14,991 bases of DNA from an uncultured Porphyromonadaceae bacterium (GCA_900541835.1 UQLL01000035.1:1-14991), one strand, 5' to 3'; shown: positions 6,861 to 14,692, counted from the first letter of the stretch. The notes: generated from the sequence alone by a model not told the origin. Translations and numbers: made by a program.

Positions 6861-7547
6861 ATGAACCGATACGCACGTCAGCAACAGTTACCCGAGATAG
6901 GCGCGGAGGGGCAGCGGCTCCTCCGCGCCGCACGGGTGCTCGTGCTCGGCTGCGGCGCCCTCGGCTCCCTGGCCGCCATGTACCTGGCCGGCGCCGGTGT
7001 GGGGGAACTCGTCATCGCCGACTTCGATTGCGTCGATATCACCAACCTGCACAGGCAGTTGTTCTACACCGAGGCCGAGGCAGGTCGGTCCAAGGCGCGA
7101 CTGTTGGCCGACCGCATCGCCGCCCTCAACTCCGAGGTGAAGGTGACGGTGGTCGCGGAGTTCGTGCGCCCGGAGCGTATGTCCGAACTCGCCGCCGCCG
7201 TCGACCTGGTGGTGGAGGCGGCCGACAACCCAGACACCAAGACCATGGTCAGCGACGCCTGCCAGGCACTCTGCCGCCCATGCGTTATAGGCGGCGTGGA
7301 GGGATGGCGCGGACAGGTGCTGACCTGCCTGCCCGGCTCACCTAATTATAGAGCGGTGTTCGGCGCCGGTGCCGACGCGGGCTTCACCCCGTGCAGCCTC
7401 GGCGGAGTGGCCGGACCGCTGCCCGGAGTGGTGGCGTCGCTACAGGCCCTGGAGGCTGTCAGGGTCATCACCGGCAACGGTGGCGACCGCGGCCGACTCC
7501 TCCTCTTCGACGCTCTGACGATGCGTTTCACCACTTTCGACCTCTGA
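6861..7547 (+). CDS. E1-like adenylating enzyme, ThiF/MoeB/HesA family
   Basis: This 228-aa protein has the features of a bacterial E1-like activating enzyme: N-terminal RYARQ with the arginine finger (3-7), nucleotide-binding LGCGALGS (29-36), DFDCVDITNLHRQ (54-66), the metal-binding Asp in AADN (122) and GGVAGPLPGVVASLQALEA (181-199). Such enzymes adenylate the C-terminus of a ubiquitin-like sulfur carrier (ThiS, MoaD) for thiamine or molybdopterin synthesis. TPCSLGG holds Cys178, and Cys156 lies in LTCLPG, but the paired CxxC zinc sites of ThiF/MoeB are missing and the protein ends right after FDALTMRFTTFDL, where the second pair is normally found. No carrier protein or thi/moa gene is in the window. 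The ATG at 6861 lies 7 bp after the glutamine synthetase stop, so the two are probably one operon; the longer open frame upstream overlaps that gene and is rejected as a start. I cannot decide between ThiF and another E1-like role. Confidence 0.85.
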   Translation: MNRYARQQQLPEIGAEGQRLLRAARVLVLGCGALGSLAAMYLAGAGVGELVIADFDCVDITNLHRQLFYTEAEAGRSKARLLADRIAALNSEVKVTVVAEFVRPERMSELAAAVDLVVEAADNPDTKTMVSDACQALCRPCVIGGVEGWRGQVLTCLPGSPNYRAVFGAGADAGFTPCSLGGVAGPLPGVVASLQALEAVRVITGNGGDRGRLLLFDALTMRFTTFDL

Positions 7548-7563
7548 ACAGGCAAAAAAATCC

Positions 7564-7602
7564 AATCGGCTAAACGGCTGCAATGCACCGCATTAGCCGA
7601 TT
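7564..7602 (+). terminator. Terminator after the glutamine synthetase/E1-like operon
   Basis: AATCGGCTAA (7564-7573) and TTAGCCGATT (7593-7602) form a perfect 10-bp stem, and the 19-nt loop can add a short inner CGG/CCG stem. An A run precedes it and a short, interrupted T run (TTTGTTGT) follows. It lies 16 bp after the stop codon. Confidence 0.75.
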
Positions 7603-7638
7603 TGTTGTAAAAATAACTCAAAAAAACTTGCCGGAAAA

Positions 7639-7670
7639 TTTGCAGGGTATTGAGAAAAGCACTACCTTTG
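7639..7670 (+). promoter_or_regulatory. Promoter of tRNA-Asn
   Basis: TTTG (7639-7642) and TACCTTTG (7663-7670) are separated by 20 bp, a full Bacteroidetes consensus. Transcription would start near 7676. The leader before the tRNA contains a small GCCC-TTGC-GGGC hairpin (around 7690-7701). Confidence 0.88.
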
Positions 7671-7724
7671 CACCGCTTTTAGGTCGTAGCCCTTGCGGGC
7701 GAGGTCTGAAAGATGTCAATCTTT

Positions 7725-7798
7725 GCTTCAGTAGCTCAGTTGGTTAGAGCACCTGACTGTTAATCAGGGGGTCGTTGGTTCAAGCCCATCCTGAAGCG
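7725..7798 (+). tRNA. tRNA-Asn (anticodon GTT)
   Basis: The sequence gives a full 74-nt cloverleaf: acceptor GCTTCAG with CTGAAGC, D stem GCTC/GAGC, anticodon stem CCTGA/TCAGG around CTGTTAA (anticodon GTT, positions 7759-7761), and a TTCAAGC T loop. The discriminator is G, as expected for asparagine. The T stem (GTTGG with CCATC) contains one T-T mismatch (7775 with 7789). CCA is not encoded in full. Confidence 0.95.
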
Positions 7799-7834
7799 CA
7801 AGAAGAGAACGTCCGGGAGGTCGTTCTCTTCTTG
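7799..7834 (+). terminator. Hairpin terminator after tRNA-Asn
   Basis: CAAGAAGAGAACG (7799-7811) and CGTTCTCTTCTTG (7822-7834) form a perfect 13-bp stem with a 10-nt loop, starting right after the tRNA discriminator base. The 3' arm is rich in T, but only a weak T run follows. It could end the tRNA transcript or mark the site of 3' processing; read-through into the next gene cannot be ruled out. Confidence 0.65.
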
Positions 7835-7887
7835 TGTTATGACGGTAGCTTTTATACTATCGCGGCGCTAAGTCGCGTTAATAGGAT

Positions 7888-8793
7888 ATGAAAAAGAGAG
7901 TCGTTTTCCTACTGGCAGCATGTGTGGCACTCTGCTGTGGGTCGGCATCGGCGCTGAGCTTCGCCCGTTCCGACGTCAAGGCCCAGAAGCTCCGCGGCCC
8001 GGTCAAGAAGATCACAGCCTACAACCTCTACGAGGCGAAGTATTTCCACGCCGACACCTTGGCCAAGTACAAGCGTCTGGGCAAGCCGCTGCCCAAGTTC
8101 GTGCGTCATCTCGACATGATCACCACTTATGACCGTGAAGGCCGCAAGACAAGCGAATACGACGATAATATGGAGCGCAAACAGGTCTACGAATACGATG
8201 CACCCGGGCACATGCTCTATTCCAAAGCCGTAACCGAGGGTAAGTACAGCAACCGCATCTACACCATGGACATCGGCGTTGACGGCCTGCCTCTGAAAGG
8301 TGTGGCGGTGCAGAAGGACGGTACGCCAATCTTCACCGAGAGCTACTCCGCGACCCGGCTGGAGAACGGCAACACTCTGCTGCGCATAAACCACATTCTT
8401 GCCGACGGCAAGGCGCAGGAGAGCGAAATGGAGCTTCGCCCCGACATGACCATGCAGAAGCTCAACCAGAACGGCACCTTCATCTTCGACCAACAGGAAC
8501 GCCCTGTGGAGTTCATCTCTCCGAACGGCTCGCAGCATCTGATTATGGAGTATCTGCCCGCCGCTCAGAGAATCTTCCGGATAACACCCGAGGGAAAGAA
8601 GTACATCTTCAAGACCGTCGCCGAAGACATCTACGGCAATCCGCTTATGGAAGCCACCTATATGCCCGACGGAACGCAGCAGAGCGTCAGCTACGAGTAT
8701 CAGTACGACAGCCAGGGCAACTGGATACGTCAGACCAAGACCGCAGGAGAGGCGAAGACCTATTCGGAGCGCGTCATAGAGTACTATAAGTAA
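7888..8793 (+). CDS. Secreted hypothetical protein with YD-like repeats
   Basis: I do not recognise a named family. The 301-aa protein has a clear signal peptide (residues 1-22, ending SASA). After it come repeated tyrosine/aspartate strand motifs that resemble YD/RHS-type repeats: TTYDREGRKTSEYDD, YEYDAPGHMLYS, FDQQERPVEF, DIYGNPLMEATYMPDG and YEYQYDSQGNWIRQTK. A two-Cys run occurs only in the signal peptide, so it is probably not a lipoprotein. It would be exported to the periplasm or surface and may form a small beta-rich wrap. The ATG at 7888 is preceded by TAGGAT. A weak -7-like TAGCTTTT lies at 7846-7853 with no clear -33 element, so it may have its own poor promoter or depend on read-through from the tRNA. 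It is unlinked in function to its neighbours as far as I can see. Confidence 0.8.
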   Translation: MKKRVVFLLAACVALCCGSASALSFARSDVKAQKLRGPVKKITAYNLYEAKYFHADTLAKYKRLGKPLPKFVRHLDMITTYDREGRKTSEYDDNMERKQVYEYDAPGHMLYSKAVTEGKYSNRIYTMDIGVDGLPLKGVAVQKDGTPIFTESYSATRLENGNTLLRINHILADGKAQESEMELRPDMTMQKLNQNGTFIFDQQERPVEFISPNGSQHLIMEYLPAAQRIFRITPEGKKYIFKTVAEDIYGNPLMEATYMPDGTQQSVSYEYQYDSQGNWIRQTKTAGEAKTYSERVIEYYK

Positions 8794-8848
8794 CCTATCC
8801 GGAGGTGGCCGGAGGACTGGCAATGACGGCACTGTCAGAAAATTTTTG

Positions 8849-8856
8849 TATCTTTG
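8849..8856 (+). promoter_or_regulatory. -7 promoter box of the parE-coaD operon
   Basis: TATCTTTG fits the TAnnTTTG box and is followed by a T-poor stretch leading to the parE ATG only 16 bp later. No good TTTG element is found 19-21 bp upstream. If used, transcription starts near 8862 and the leader is only about 11 nt. An in-frame TTG at 8846 lies before this start and can be excluded as the gene start. Confidence 0.65.
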
Positions 8857-8872
8857 CAGCGAGTTGACAACA

Positions 8873-10855
8873 ATGGCAAAGAGAACCGACCACGAAGATA
8901 CCACAGAGCGCGACACAATAGAGGCCGAGGAGCTGACCATCGGCTCCGGCACCGGCACATACGACGAGGAGTCCATCCGTCACCTCAGCGACAAGGAGCA
9001 CATCCGCCTCCGCCCGGGCATGTACATCGGCAAGCTCGGTGACGGCTCGCACGCTGACGATGGCATTTATGTCCTCCTCAAGGAGGTCATAGACAACTCC
9101 ATCGACGAGTTCAACATGCACGCCGGCAAGCGCATCGACATCCGTCTCGACGAGCTTACCGGCCGCGTCAGCGTCCGCGACTACGGCCGAGGCATACCCC
9201 TCGGCAAGGTCATCGACGTGGCCTCCATAATCAACACCGGCGGCAAGTTCGACGACAAGAACTTCCAGAAGTCCGTGGGCCTCAACGGTGTCGGCCTCAA
9301 GGCCGTCAACGCCCTCAGCGAGGAGTGTGTCGTGGCCAGTGTCCGCGACGGCCGCCGCGTGGAGGTAGACTTCGAGCGCGGAGACGTCGTCCGCGAGAAC
9401 CAGCAGAATCCCGACGACACCACGCAGGCCAACGGCACCCTCGTCGAGTTCCTGCCCGACCGCAAGCTCTTCGGCGACTTCCGCTTCCGCATGGAGTACG
9501 TCCGCTCCATGCTCAACAACTATTCCTATCTCAACACCGGCCTGACGCTCACCCTCAACGGCGAGCGCTTCTTCAGCCGCCACGGCCTGCTCGACCTGCT
9601 CCAGGCAAACCTCAGCGGAGACCCGCTCTATCCTATCATACACCTCCGCGGCGACGACATAGAAGTCGTGCTCACCCACACCGACCACTATGGTGAGGAA
9701 TACTACTCATTCGTCAACGGCCAGTACACGCCACAGGGAGGTACTCACCTGGCAGCCTTCCGCGAGGCCATCTCGCGTACCATCAAGGAATATTCCGGCA
9801 AGGGCTACGAGTATGCCGACATCCGCTCCGGCATCGTCGCCGCCGTGGCCGTGCGTGTCCAGGAACCCATGTTCGAGTCTCAGACCAAGACAAAGCTCGG
9901 CAGCCGCACCGTCGCCCCCAACAGCGACCTTACCATAAACAAGTTCGTGGGCGACTTCATCCACAAGGAACTCGACGACTACCTGCACCGCCACACCGAC
10001 ACCGCCGAGGCCATGATGGCCAAGATCGCCGCCACCGAGAAGGAGCGCAAGGCCATGGCCGGCGTAGCCAAGATCGCCCGCGAGCGTGCCAAGAAAGTCA
10101 GCCTCCACAACAAGAAGCTGCGCGACTGCCGCATCCACCTCAACGACATCGTCAAGCCCAGGCTCGTCGAGGAGGGCAAGGACCGCCGCCCACTCTCGTC
10201 CATCTTCATCACCGAGGGCGATTCCGCCTCCGGCACCATCACCAAGGTGCGCGACGCCGAGACCCAGGCCGTCTTCTCCCTGCGCGGAAAGCCACTCAAC
10301 TCTTTCGGCCTCACACGCGAGGTGGTCTACAAGAACGAGGAATTCAACCTCCTCCAGGCCGCCCTCAACATAGAAGACGGCATTGACGGCCTCCGCTACA
10401 ACCGCGTCATCATCGCCACCGACGCCGATGTCGACGGCATGCATATCCGCTTGCTCATCATCACCTTCTTCCTCCGCTTCTTCCCCGACCTGGTGCGCAA
10501 AGGGCATGTCTACATCCTCCAGACACCCCTATTCCGTGTCCGAGACAAGCGCAAGGAGAAGCGCGGCAAGAGCCGCAGGAACCAGGGCGACACCGGCGCC
10601 GTCTACTGCTATACCGACGAGGAGCGCGAGGCCGCCATCGCTCGCCTGGGCGACAACGCCGTCATCACTCGGTTCAAGGGCCTCGGCGAGATAAACCAGG
10701 AGGAGTTCGCCGACTTCATTGGCGAGGGCATGCGCCTCGACCAGGTGCGGATCCATCCCGGCGATCCTGTTGACAAACTGCTGGAATTTTACATGGGTAA
10801 GAACACACCAGATCGCCAGAACTTCATAATTGACAATTTGCGCGAGGATGTCTGA
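8873..10855 (+). CDS. parE: DNA topoisomerase IV subunit B (ParE)
   Basis: This 660-aa type IIA topoisomerase B subunit would work with ParC to unlink replicated chromosomes using ATP. The GHKL ATPase domain shows RLRPGMYIG (46-54), EVIDNSIDEF (71-80), DYGRGIPLG (103-111) and GLNGVGLKAV (136-145). The transducer follows, and the Toprim domain has EGDSASG (448-454), LRGKPLNSFG and DADVDG (517-522). The SASG and SFG variants, and the coaD and S41 peptidase genes downstream, fit Bacteroidetes ParE better than GyrB. The first ~30 residues are an acidic, charged extension. The ATG at 8873 is chosen because a -7 promoter box ends 16 bp before it. The gene overlaps coaD by 8 bp. ParC is not in the window. 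Confidence 0.92.
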   Translation: MAKRTDHEDTTERDTIEAEELTIGSGTGTYDEESIRHLSDKEHIRLRPGMYIGKLGDGSHADDGIYVLLKEVIDNSIDEFNMHAGKRIDIRLDELTGRVSVRDYGRGIPLGKVIDVASIINTGGKFDDKNFQKSVGLNGVGLKAVNALSEECVVASVRDGRRVEVDFERGDVVRENQQNPDDTTQANGTLVEFLPDRKLFGDFRFRMEYVRSMLNNYSYLNTGLTLTLNGERFFSRHGLLDLLQANLSGDPLYPIIHLRGDDIEVVLTHTDHYGEEYYSFVNGQYTPQGGTHLAAFREAISRTIKEYSGKGYEYADIRSGIVAAVAVRVQEPMFESQTKTKLGSRTVAPNSDLTINKFVGDFIHKELDDYLHRHTDTAEAMMAKIAATEKERKAMAGVAKIARERAKKVSLHNKKLRDCRIHLNDIVKPRLVEEGKDRRPLSSIFITEGDSASGTITKVRDAETQAVFSLRGKPLNSFGLTREVVYKNEEFNLLQAALNIEDGIDGLRYNRVIIATDADVDGMHIRLLIITFFLRFFPDLVRKGHVYILQTPLFRVRDKRKEKRGKSRRNQGDTGAVYCYTDEEREAAIARLGDNAVITRFKGLGEINQEEFADFIGEGMRLDQVRIHPGDPVDKLLEFYMGKNTPDRQNFIIDNLREDV

Positions 10856-11324
10856 AATCAACAAAATTAACACTTTGGAGCGGGCGGCCTTTTTCGCCGG
10901 CAGCTTCAATCCTTTCACGCCCGGCCACGCCGACATCGTGGAGCGCGGCCTGCGCCTCTTTGACCGCGTCGTGATAGGCATCGGCATCAACGACGCCAAG
11001 CCCGACAGTGCCGACGGTGCCGCCTCGCGCCTGGAAACCATCCGGGTACGCTATGCCGCCGAGCCGCGTGTGGAAGTGCTGATATACACTGACTTGACAG
11101 TCGATGCGGCCCGCCGTGTCGGTGCCTGCTGCCTGCTGCGCGGATGCCGTTCGGCCGCCGACTTCGACTACGAGCGCAACATCGCCGACGCCAACCGCCT
11201 TCTGGCTCCCGAACTCGATACCGTCATTCTGCCCGCCCGTCCGGAGCTCGCCTGCATCTCCTCGACCCTGCTACGCGACCTCGCCCGCCACGGCCGCTCC
11301 CTTCCCGCAGACTTCGCCGAATAA
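10848..11324 (+). CDS. coaD: Phosphopantetheine adenylyltransferase (CoaD)
   Basis: This 158-aa enzyme transfers AMP from ATP to 4'-phosphopantetheine, the fourth step of coenzyme A synthesis. It shows the nucleotidyltransferase signature AFFAGSFNPFTPGH (14-27, with TPGH as the HxGH-like site), the substrate-binding LLRGCRSAADFDYERN (96-111) and the C-terminal ISSTLLRD (137-144). The length matches the family's 155-165 residues. The ATG at 10848 is used because upstream codons would only be reached through a TTG within parE; it overlaps the parE stop by 8 bp, so translation is probably coupled. The usual RGVR is RGCR and ISSTxVR is ISSTLLR, which are conservative changes. Confidence 0.93.
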   Translation: MSEINKINTLERAAFFAGSFNPFTPGHADIVERGLRLFDRVVIGIGINDAKPDSADGAASRLETIRVRYAAEPRVEVLIYTDLTVDAARRVGACCLLRGCRSAADFDYERNIADANRLLAPELDTVILPARPELACISSTLLRDLARHGRSLPADFAE

Positions 11325-11588
11325 ACCATATTTCCCGAAGGCTGGAAAGGACGTGAGACCCCAGACTCGGCAACGGTACTTTCATGGGGCGTGTTTGTCA
11401 ATGGCCACGCCGCGCCTGTCGCCGACCCGGCAAGCGGCATCACCCTTGTAGTCAGGGTCGACGGCTCCATCAAGGCCACCTACACCAAGTGGGTGAGCAG
11501 GCAACGCGACAAAGCGAGTAAGGAGACAAATCGACAAAACTACAACAGCGGTCGGGGAGTGGCTTCCCGGCCGCCTTGTATTGTATGA
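11325..11588 (+). pseudogene. Coding-like remnant in the coaD frame after its stop
   Basis: After the coaD TAA (11322-11324) the same frame stays open for 87 codons up to a TGA at 11586-11588. The first ~55 codons have the GCC/GAC/ATC/GGC-rich use of the real genes and read like protein (ATVLSWGVFVNGHAAPV, SGITLVVRVDGSIKATYTKW). There is no ATG; the only start in the frame is GTG at 11391. I do not recognise a family. It may be a decayed gene fragment, a lost C-terminal extension or chance. The terminator at 11548-11574 overlaps its end. No other gene is visible in the 350 bp between coaD and the peptidase. Confidence 0.3.
11548..11574 (+). terminator. Probable terminator of the parE-coaD operon
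   Basis: GCGGTCGGG (11548-11556) and CCCGGCCGC (11566-11574) form a 9-bp stem with one G-U pair and a 9-nt loop. A further ACAA/TTGT pairing flanks it (11542-11545 with 11576-11579). The T run is weak (CTTGTATTGTAT). Confidence 0.6.
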
Positions 11589-11666
11589 CACAGTGTTGTA
11601 GGGGCAGGGAACCGTATTATTTGGGCCGGAAACATACCACGGCGGGGTGGTTTGGCGTTATTTATG

Positions 11667-11674
11667 TAATTTTG
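11667..11674 (+). promoter_or_regulatory. -7 promoter box of the S41 peptidase operon
   Basis: TAATTTTG matches TAnnTTTG. No good -33 element is present at the expected distance; a TTTG at 11651-11654 is too close. Transcription would start near 11680, which excludes the ATG at 11676 as a start and favours the ATG at 11700. A small ACCAC/GTGGT hairpin lies just upstream. Confidence 0.6.
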
Positions 11675-11699
11675 CATGAGAAAGAACCGTCTACAAGGT

Positions 11700-13316
11700 A
11701 TGAAGAAGATATTCCTGCCGGTCGTGGCGCTGCTGGTCGGGCTGCTCGTCATGGTGGCCCGTGGTCCCATGACGCCTAACGACAAGCTCCGCGTGGCCGA
11801 GGCCGTCGTGGCCAACTATTACGTCGACACCGTCAACGAGGACAAGCTCGTGGAGGCCGCCATCGTCGGCATGCTCAAGGAGCTCGACCCGCATTCGTCG
11901 TACACCAACGCCGAGGAGACAAAGGCCATGAACGAGCCCCTCGAAGGCTCCTTCTCCGGCGTCGGCATCAGCTATAACCTCAACCAGGACACCCTGTACG
12001 TGCTCCAGGTCGTAAGCGGCGGCCCGTCCGAGCGCGTCGGCATACTGCCCGGCGACCGAGTGATAGCTGTCGACGACTCCATCATTGCCGGTGTCAAGAT
12101 GACCACTGCCAAGATCATGAAGAAGTTGCGTGGTCCCAAGGGCACCAAGGTGAAGATGCAGGTGTTGCGCCGTTCCTTCGGCAAGCCCGACCAGACAATC
12201 GACTTCGTCGTCACCCGCGATGTCATACCCATCCACAGCGTAGACGCCGCCTACATGGCCGATCCTGCCACCGGCTACATCCGTCTCAACAAGTTCGCCG
12301 CCACCACTCCCGACGAGTTCCGCAAGGCAGCCGAGAAGCTGCGCAAGCAGGGCATGAAGAACCTTATTCTCGACCTGACCGACAACGGCGGCGGCTATCT
12401 CTCGGCGGCCACTCAGCTGCTCGGCGAGATGCTTGCCCCCGGCTCCCTGACCGTCTATACCGAGGGCGTCAACTCCCCTCGCCAGGAGATTTCGGCCAGC
12501 CCTCGCGGCTCCATGCCCCTCTTCGCCGACGGGCGCCTGGTGGTGATGGCCAACCAGTACTCTGCCTCCGCCTCCGAGATTCTGTCGGGAGCCGTGCAGG
12601 ACTGGGACCGCGGCCTCATCGTCGGTCGCCGCACCTTCGGCAAGGGACTGGTGCAGCGCCCGTTCCCCTTCCCCGACGGCTCCATGATGCGCCTCACCAT
12701 AGCCCACTACTACACCCCCACGGGCCGCGACATACAGAAGCCATACACCAAGGGCCAGGGCGACGCGTACGCCAAGGATATCCTGACGCGCTACAACCAG
12801 GGCGAGCTCATGCATGCCGACTCCATCCACTACGCCGACTCGCTGCGCGTCAACACGCTGCGCTTCGGTAGGCCCATCTACGGCGGAGGCGGAATCTCCC
12901 CCGACGTGTTCGTGCCACTCGACACCACTTTCTACTCCGACTACTACCGCGATCTCAACGCCAAGGGCCTCGTCAACCAGTTCGCCATCCGTTACACCGA
13001 CGCCAACCGCAAGGCCATCAAGCAGCAGTACAAGAACGCCGAGACCTTCGAGAAGAACTTCGTCGTCACCAACCAGATGGTCGACGACCTGGTGGCGCTG
13101 GCCGAGAAGGAGGGAGTCAAGCCCAGGCCCGAGGGCCTGGAGCGCTCCCGCGCCACCATCGAGAACGTGGTCAAGGCCATCGTGGCGCGCGACGTCTACG
13201 GCGACGACGACCTCTTCTTCCGCATCCTCAACTCCAACAATGACATCTACCGCGAGGCGCTCCGGCTCATCCAGTCGCCCGACTATGACCGCCTGCTCTC
13301 CGCCCCGCAGCAATAA
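11700..13316 (+). CDS. Carboxy-terminal processing protease, S41 family (CtpA/Prc-like)
   Basis: This 538-aa serine protease would cut proteins near their C-termini in the periplasm. A signal anchor occupies residues 4-20. It is followed by an N-terminal helical part (DKLVEAAIVGMLKELDPHSSY), a PDZ domain (about 83-175; GVGISYN, GILPGDRVIAVDD) and the S41 catalytic domain (about 185-345). This has LILDLTDNGGG, the serine motif SASASE (catalytic Ser near residue 290) and the lysine in FGKGLVQ (near 315). A further ~190-residue C-terminal part is partly helical. The ATG at 11700 gives MKKIFLP and a good signal sequence; the ATG at 11676 lies upstream of the transcription start predicted from the promoter box and is likely not translated. 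The gene is followed after 32 bp by a DUF3078 gene with no terminator between them. Confidence 0.92.
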   Translation: MKKIFLPVVALLVGLLVMVARGPMTPNDKLRVAEAVVANYYVDTVNEDKLVEAAIVGMLKELDPHSSYTNAEETKAMNEPLEGSFSGVGISYNLNQDTLYVLQVVSGGPSERVGILPGDRVIAVDDSIIAGVKMTTAKIMKKLRGPKGTKVKMQVLRRSFGKPDQTIDFVVTRDVIPIHSVDAAYMADPATGYIRLNKFAATTPDEFRKAAEKLRKQGMKNLILDLTDNGGGYLSAATQLLGEMLAPGSLTVYTEGVNSPRQEISASPRGSMPLFADGRLVVMANQYSASASEILSGAVQDWDRGLIVGRRTFGKGLVQRPFPFPDGSMMRLTIAHYYTPTGRDIQKPYTKGQGDAYAKDILTRYNQGELMHADSIHYADSLRVNTLRFGRPIYGGGGISPDVFVPLDTTFYSDYYRDLNAKGLVNQFAIRYTDANRKAIKQQYKNAETFEKNFVVTNQMVDDLVALAEKEGVKPRPEGLERSRATIENVVKAIVARDVYGDDDLFFRILNSNNDIYREALRLIQSPDYDRLLSAPQQ

Positions 13317-13348
13317 TCTCAACACCGTTTCAATTGGTCTGGAAAGCC

Positions 13349-14692
13349 ATGCGAAAACTGCTAATGCTCATAGCTGTCGTCCTGCCGGGTCTTTTCGGCG
13401 GGACGGTCTACGCCCGGCCGTCGGCGCAGGCGTGGCACCTGCGCACCGACACCGTCACCTCCCTGGCAGCCCAGGAGCTGCTGCGGCGCCTGCCGCCATT
13501 CGTCTATAACGACACCGCCCCGGCGCAGCCCATGTCGCTGCTCATCTACAGCGAATCCGTCTACGAGCCCTCGCCCTTGCGTATCGACACTGCCTGGAAC
13601 TGGGAGCGACAGCGGGCGCCGCTTTTCCCGGACGAGCTGACGAACCCGCGCTGGCTCTCGGAGGCCCGCACCCGCTGGAACACCGCCTGCCTTTTGCGGC
13701 AGCGCCTGATGACCGGCCCGGCACACCAGGTCGACTACTTCGCCTGGCAGCTGCCCGACCCGCCGCAGCTCCAGCCCATCACAGAAGCGCCGGTGCTCCC
13801 CGCCATGGACGCCATTCCCGACGCCCTCCCATCCCTGGACAAGACTCCCGAGGAGGTCATCCGTCCCCGCCACTGGCTGCACATCGTCGGCCTCGGCCTA
13901 CAGTTCTCCCAGGCCTACGTATCGCCCAACTGGTACCAGGGCGGTGACAACTCCCTGACCATCCTGGCAAACCTGGGCTGGAATGTCAAGCTCAACCAGG
14001 TCTACCATCCCAACTTGCTGGTGGAGAGCAACCTCAGCTACAAGCTCGGACTCTACTCCACGCCCCACGACGAGAAGCACAAGTACGCCATCTCCGAGGA
14101 CCTGCTGCAATACAACCTCACCACCGGCCTCAAGGCCTTCCGCCACTGGTACTACAGCTTCTCGCTGCTGTTCAAGACGCAGATGCTCAACAACTACGCG
14201 CCCAACTCCACGGACCGCAAGGCATCGTTCCTGGCCCCCGGCGAGCTCAACCTCGGCCTCGGCATGACCTACAAGAAGGAGAACAAGAAGCGCGGCATCG
14301 TGTTCCAGGCCAGCATCGCTCCGCTGTCGTACAACCTGCGCACGTGCATCGACAGCCGGATAGACCCGACGCAGTTCGGCATCAAGGTCGGCCGCAAGAC
14401 AGTGAGCCAGTTCGGCTCCAATGCCGAGCTGACCATGACCTGGCAGCTGGCTCCCAACATCAGCTGGCGGCAGCGCCTGTTCCTGTTCACCAACTATGAC
14501 TACTTCACCGGTGACTGGGAGCACACCTTCGACTTCGCCATCAACCGCTTCCTGTCGACGCAGGTCTATCTCCACGGCCGCTATGACACTTCCGCCCCCG
14601 GCTCCTCCAAGGGTTGGAAGAAGTGGATGCTCAAGGAGATTCTCAGCTTTGGCTTCGCCTACTCCTTCACCACCGTACCGCCCAAGAAATAA
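13349..14692 (+). CDS. DUF3078 outer-membrane beta-barrel protein
   Basis: This 447-aa protein has a signal peptide (about 1-22, ending VYA), a proline-rich N-terminal part (to about 170) and a C-terminal half typical of DUF3078: HWLHIVGLGLQFSQAYV, NWYQGGDNS (194-202), then alternating amphipathic strands (LLVESNLSYKLGLYS, WYYSFSLLFKTQML) ending FGFAYSFTTVPPKK. The strands suggest an outer-membrane barrel; the family has no known function. The ATG at 13349 starts a good signal peptide, whereas the TTG at 13334 only adds five residues before it. It is probably co-transcribed with the S41 peptidase 32 bp upstream, which might process it or its partners; that is only a guess from position. Confidence 0.85.
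   Translation: MRKLLMLIAVVLPGLFGGTVYARPSAQAWHLRTDTVTSLAAQELLRRLPPFVYNDTAPAQPMSLLIYSESVYEPSPLRIDTAWNWERQRAPLFPDELTNPRWLSEARTRWNTACLLRQRLMTGPAHQVDYFAWQLPDPPQLQPITEAPVLPAMDAIPDALPSLDKTPEEVIRPRHWLHIVGLGLQFSQAYVSPNWYQGGDNSLTILANLGWNVKLNQVYHPNLLVESNLSYKLGLYSTPHDEKHKYAISEDLLQYNLTTGLKAFRHWYYSFSLLFKTQMLNNYAPNSTDRKASFLAPGELNLGLGMTYKKENKKRGIVFQASIAPLSYNLRTCIDSRIDPTQFGIKVGRKTVSQFGSNAELTMTWQLAPNISWRQRLFLFTNYDYFTGDWEHTFDFAINRFLSTQVYLHGRYDTSAPGSSKGWKKWMLKEILSFGFAYSFTTVPPKK

Noticed and set aside
7725..8793. Integrated island at tRNA-Asn
   Set aside because: I found no repeat of the tRNA 3' end downstream, no integrase and no phage genes. The gene after it is a single secreted protein.
11391..11588. A real 65-codon gene starting with GTG
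   Set aside because: No ribosome-binding or promoter signal fits it, the frame is open directly from the coaD stop, and a terminator hairpin overlaps its end. It was kept only as a possible remnant.
11691..13325. 544-codon minus-strand frame opposite the S41 peptidase
   Set aside because: Same antisense artefact: low-complexity Val/Gly/His/Leu composition, no signal peptide or domain; the plus strand encodes an intact protease.
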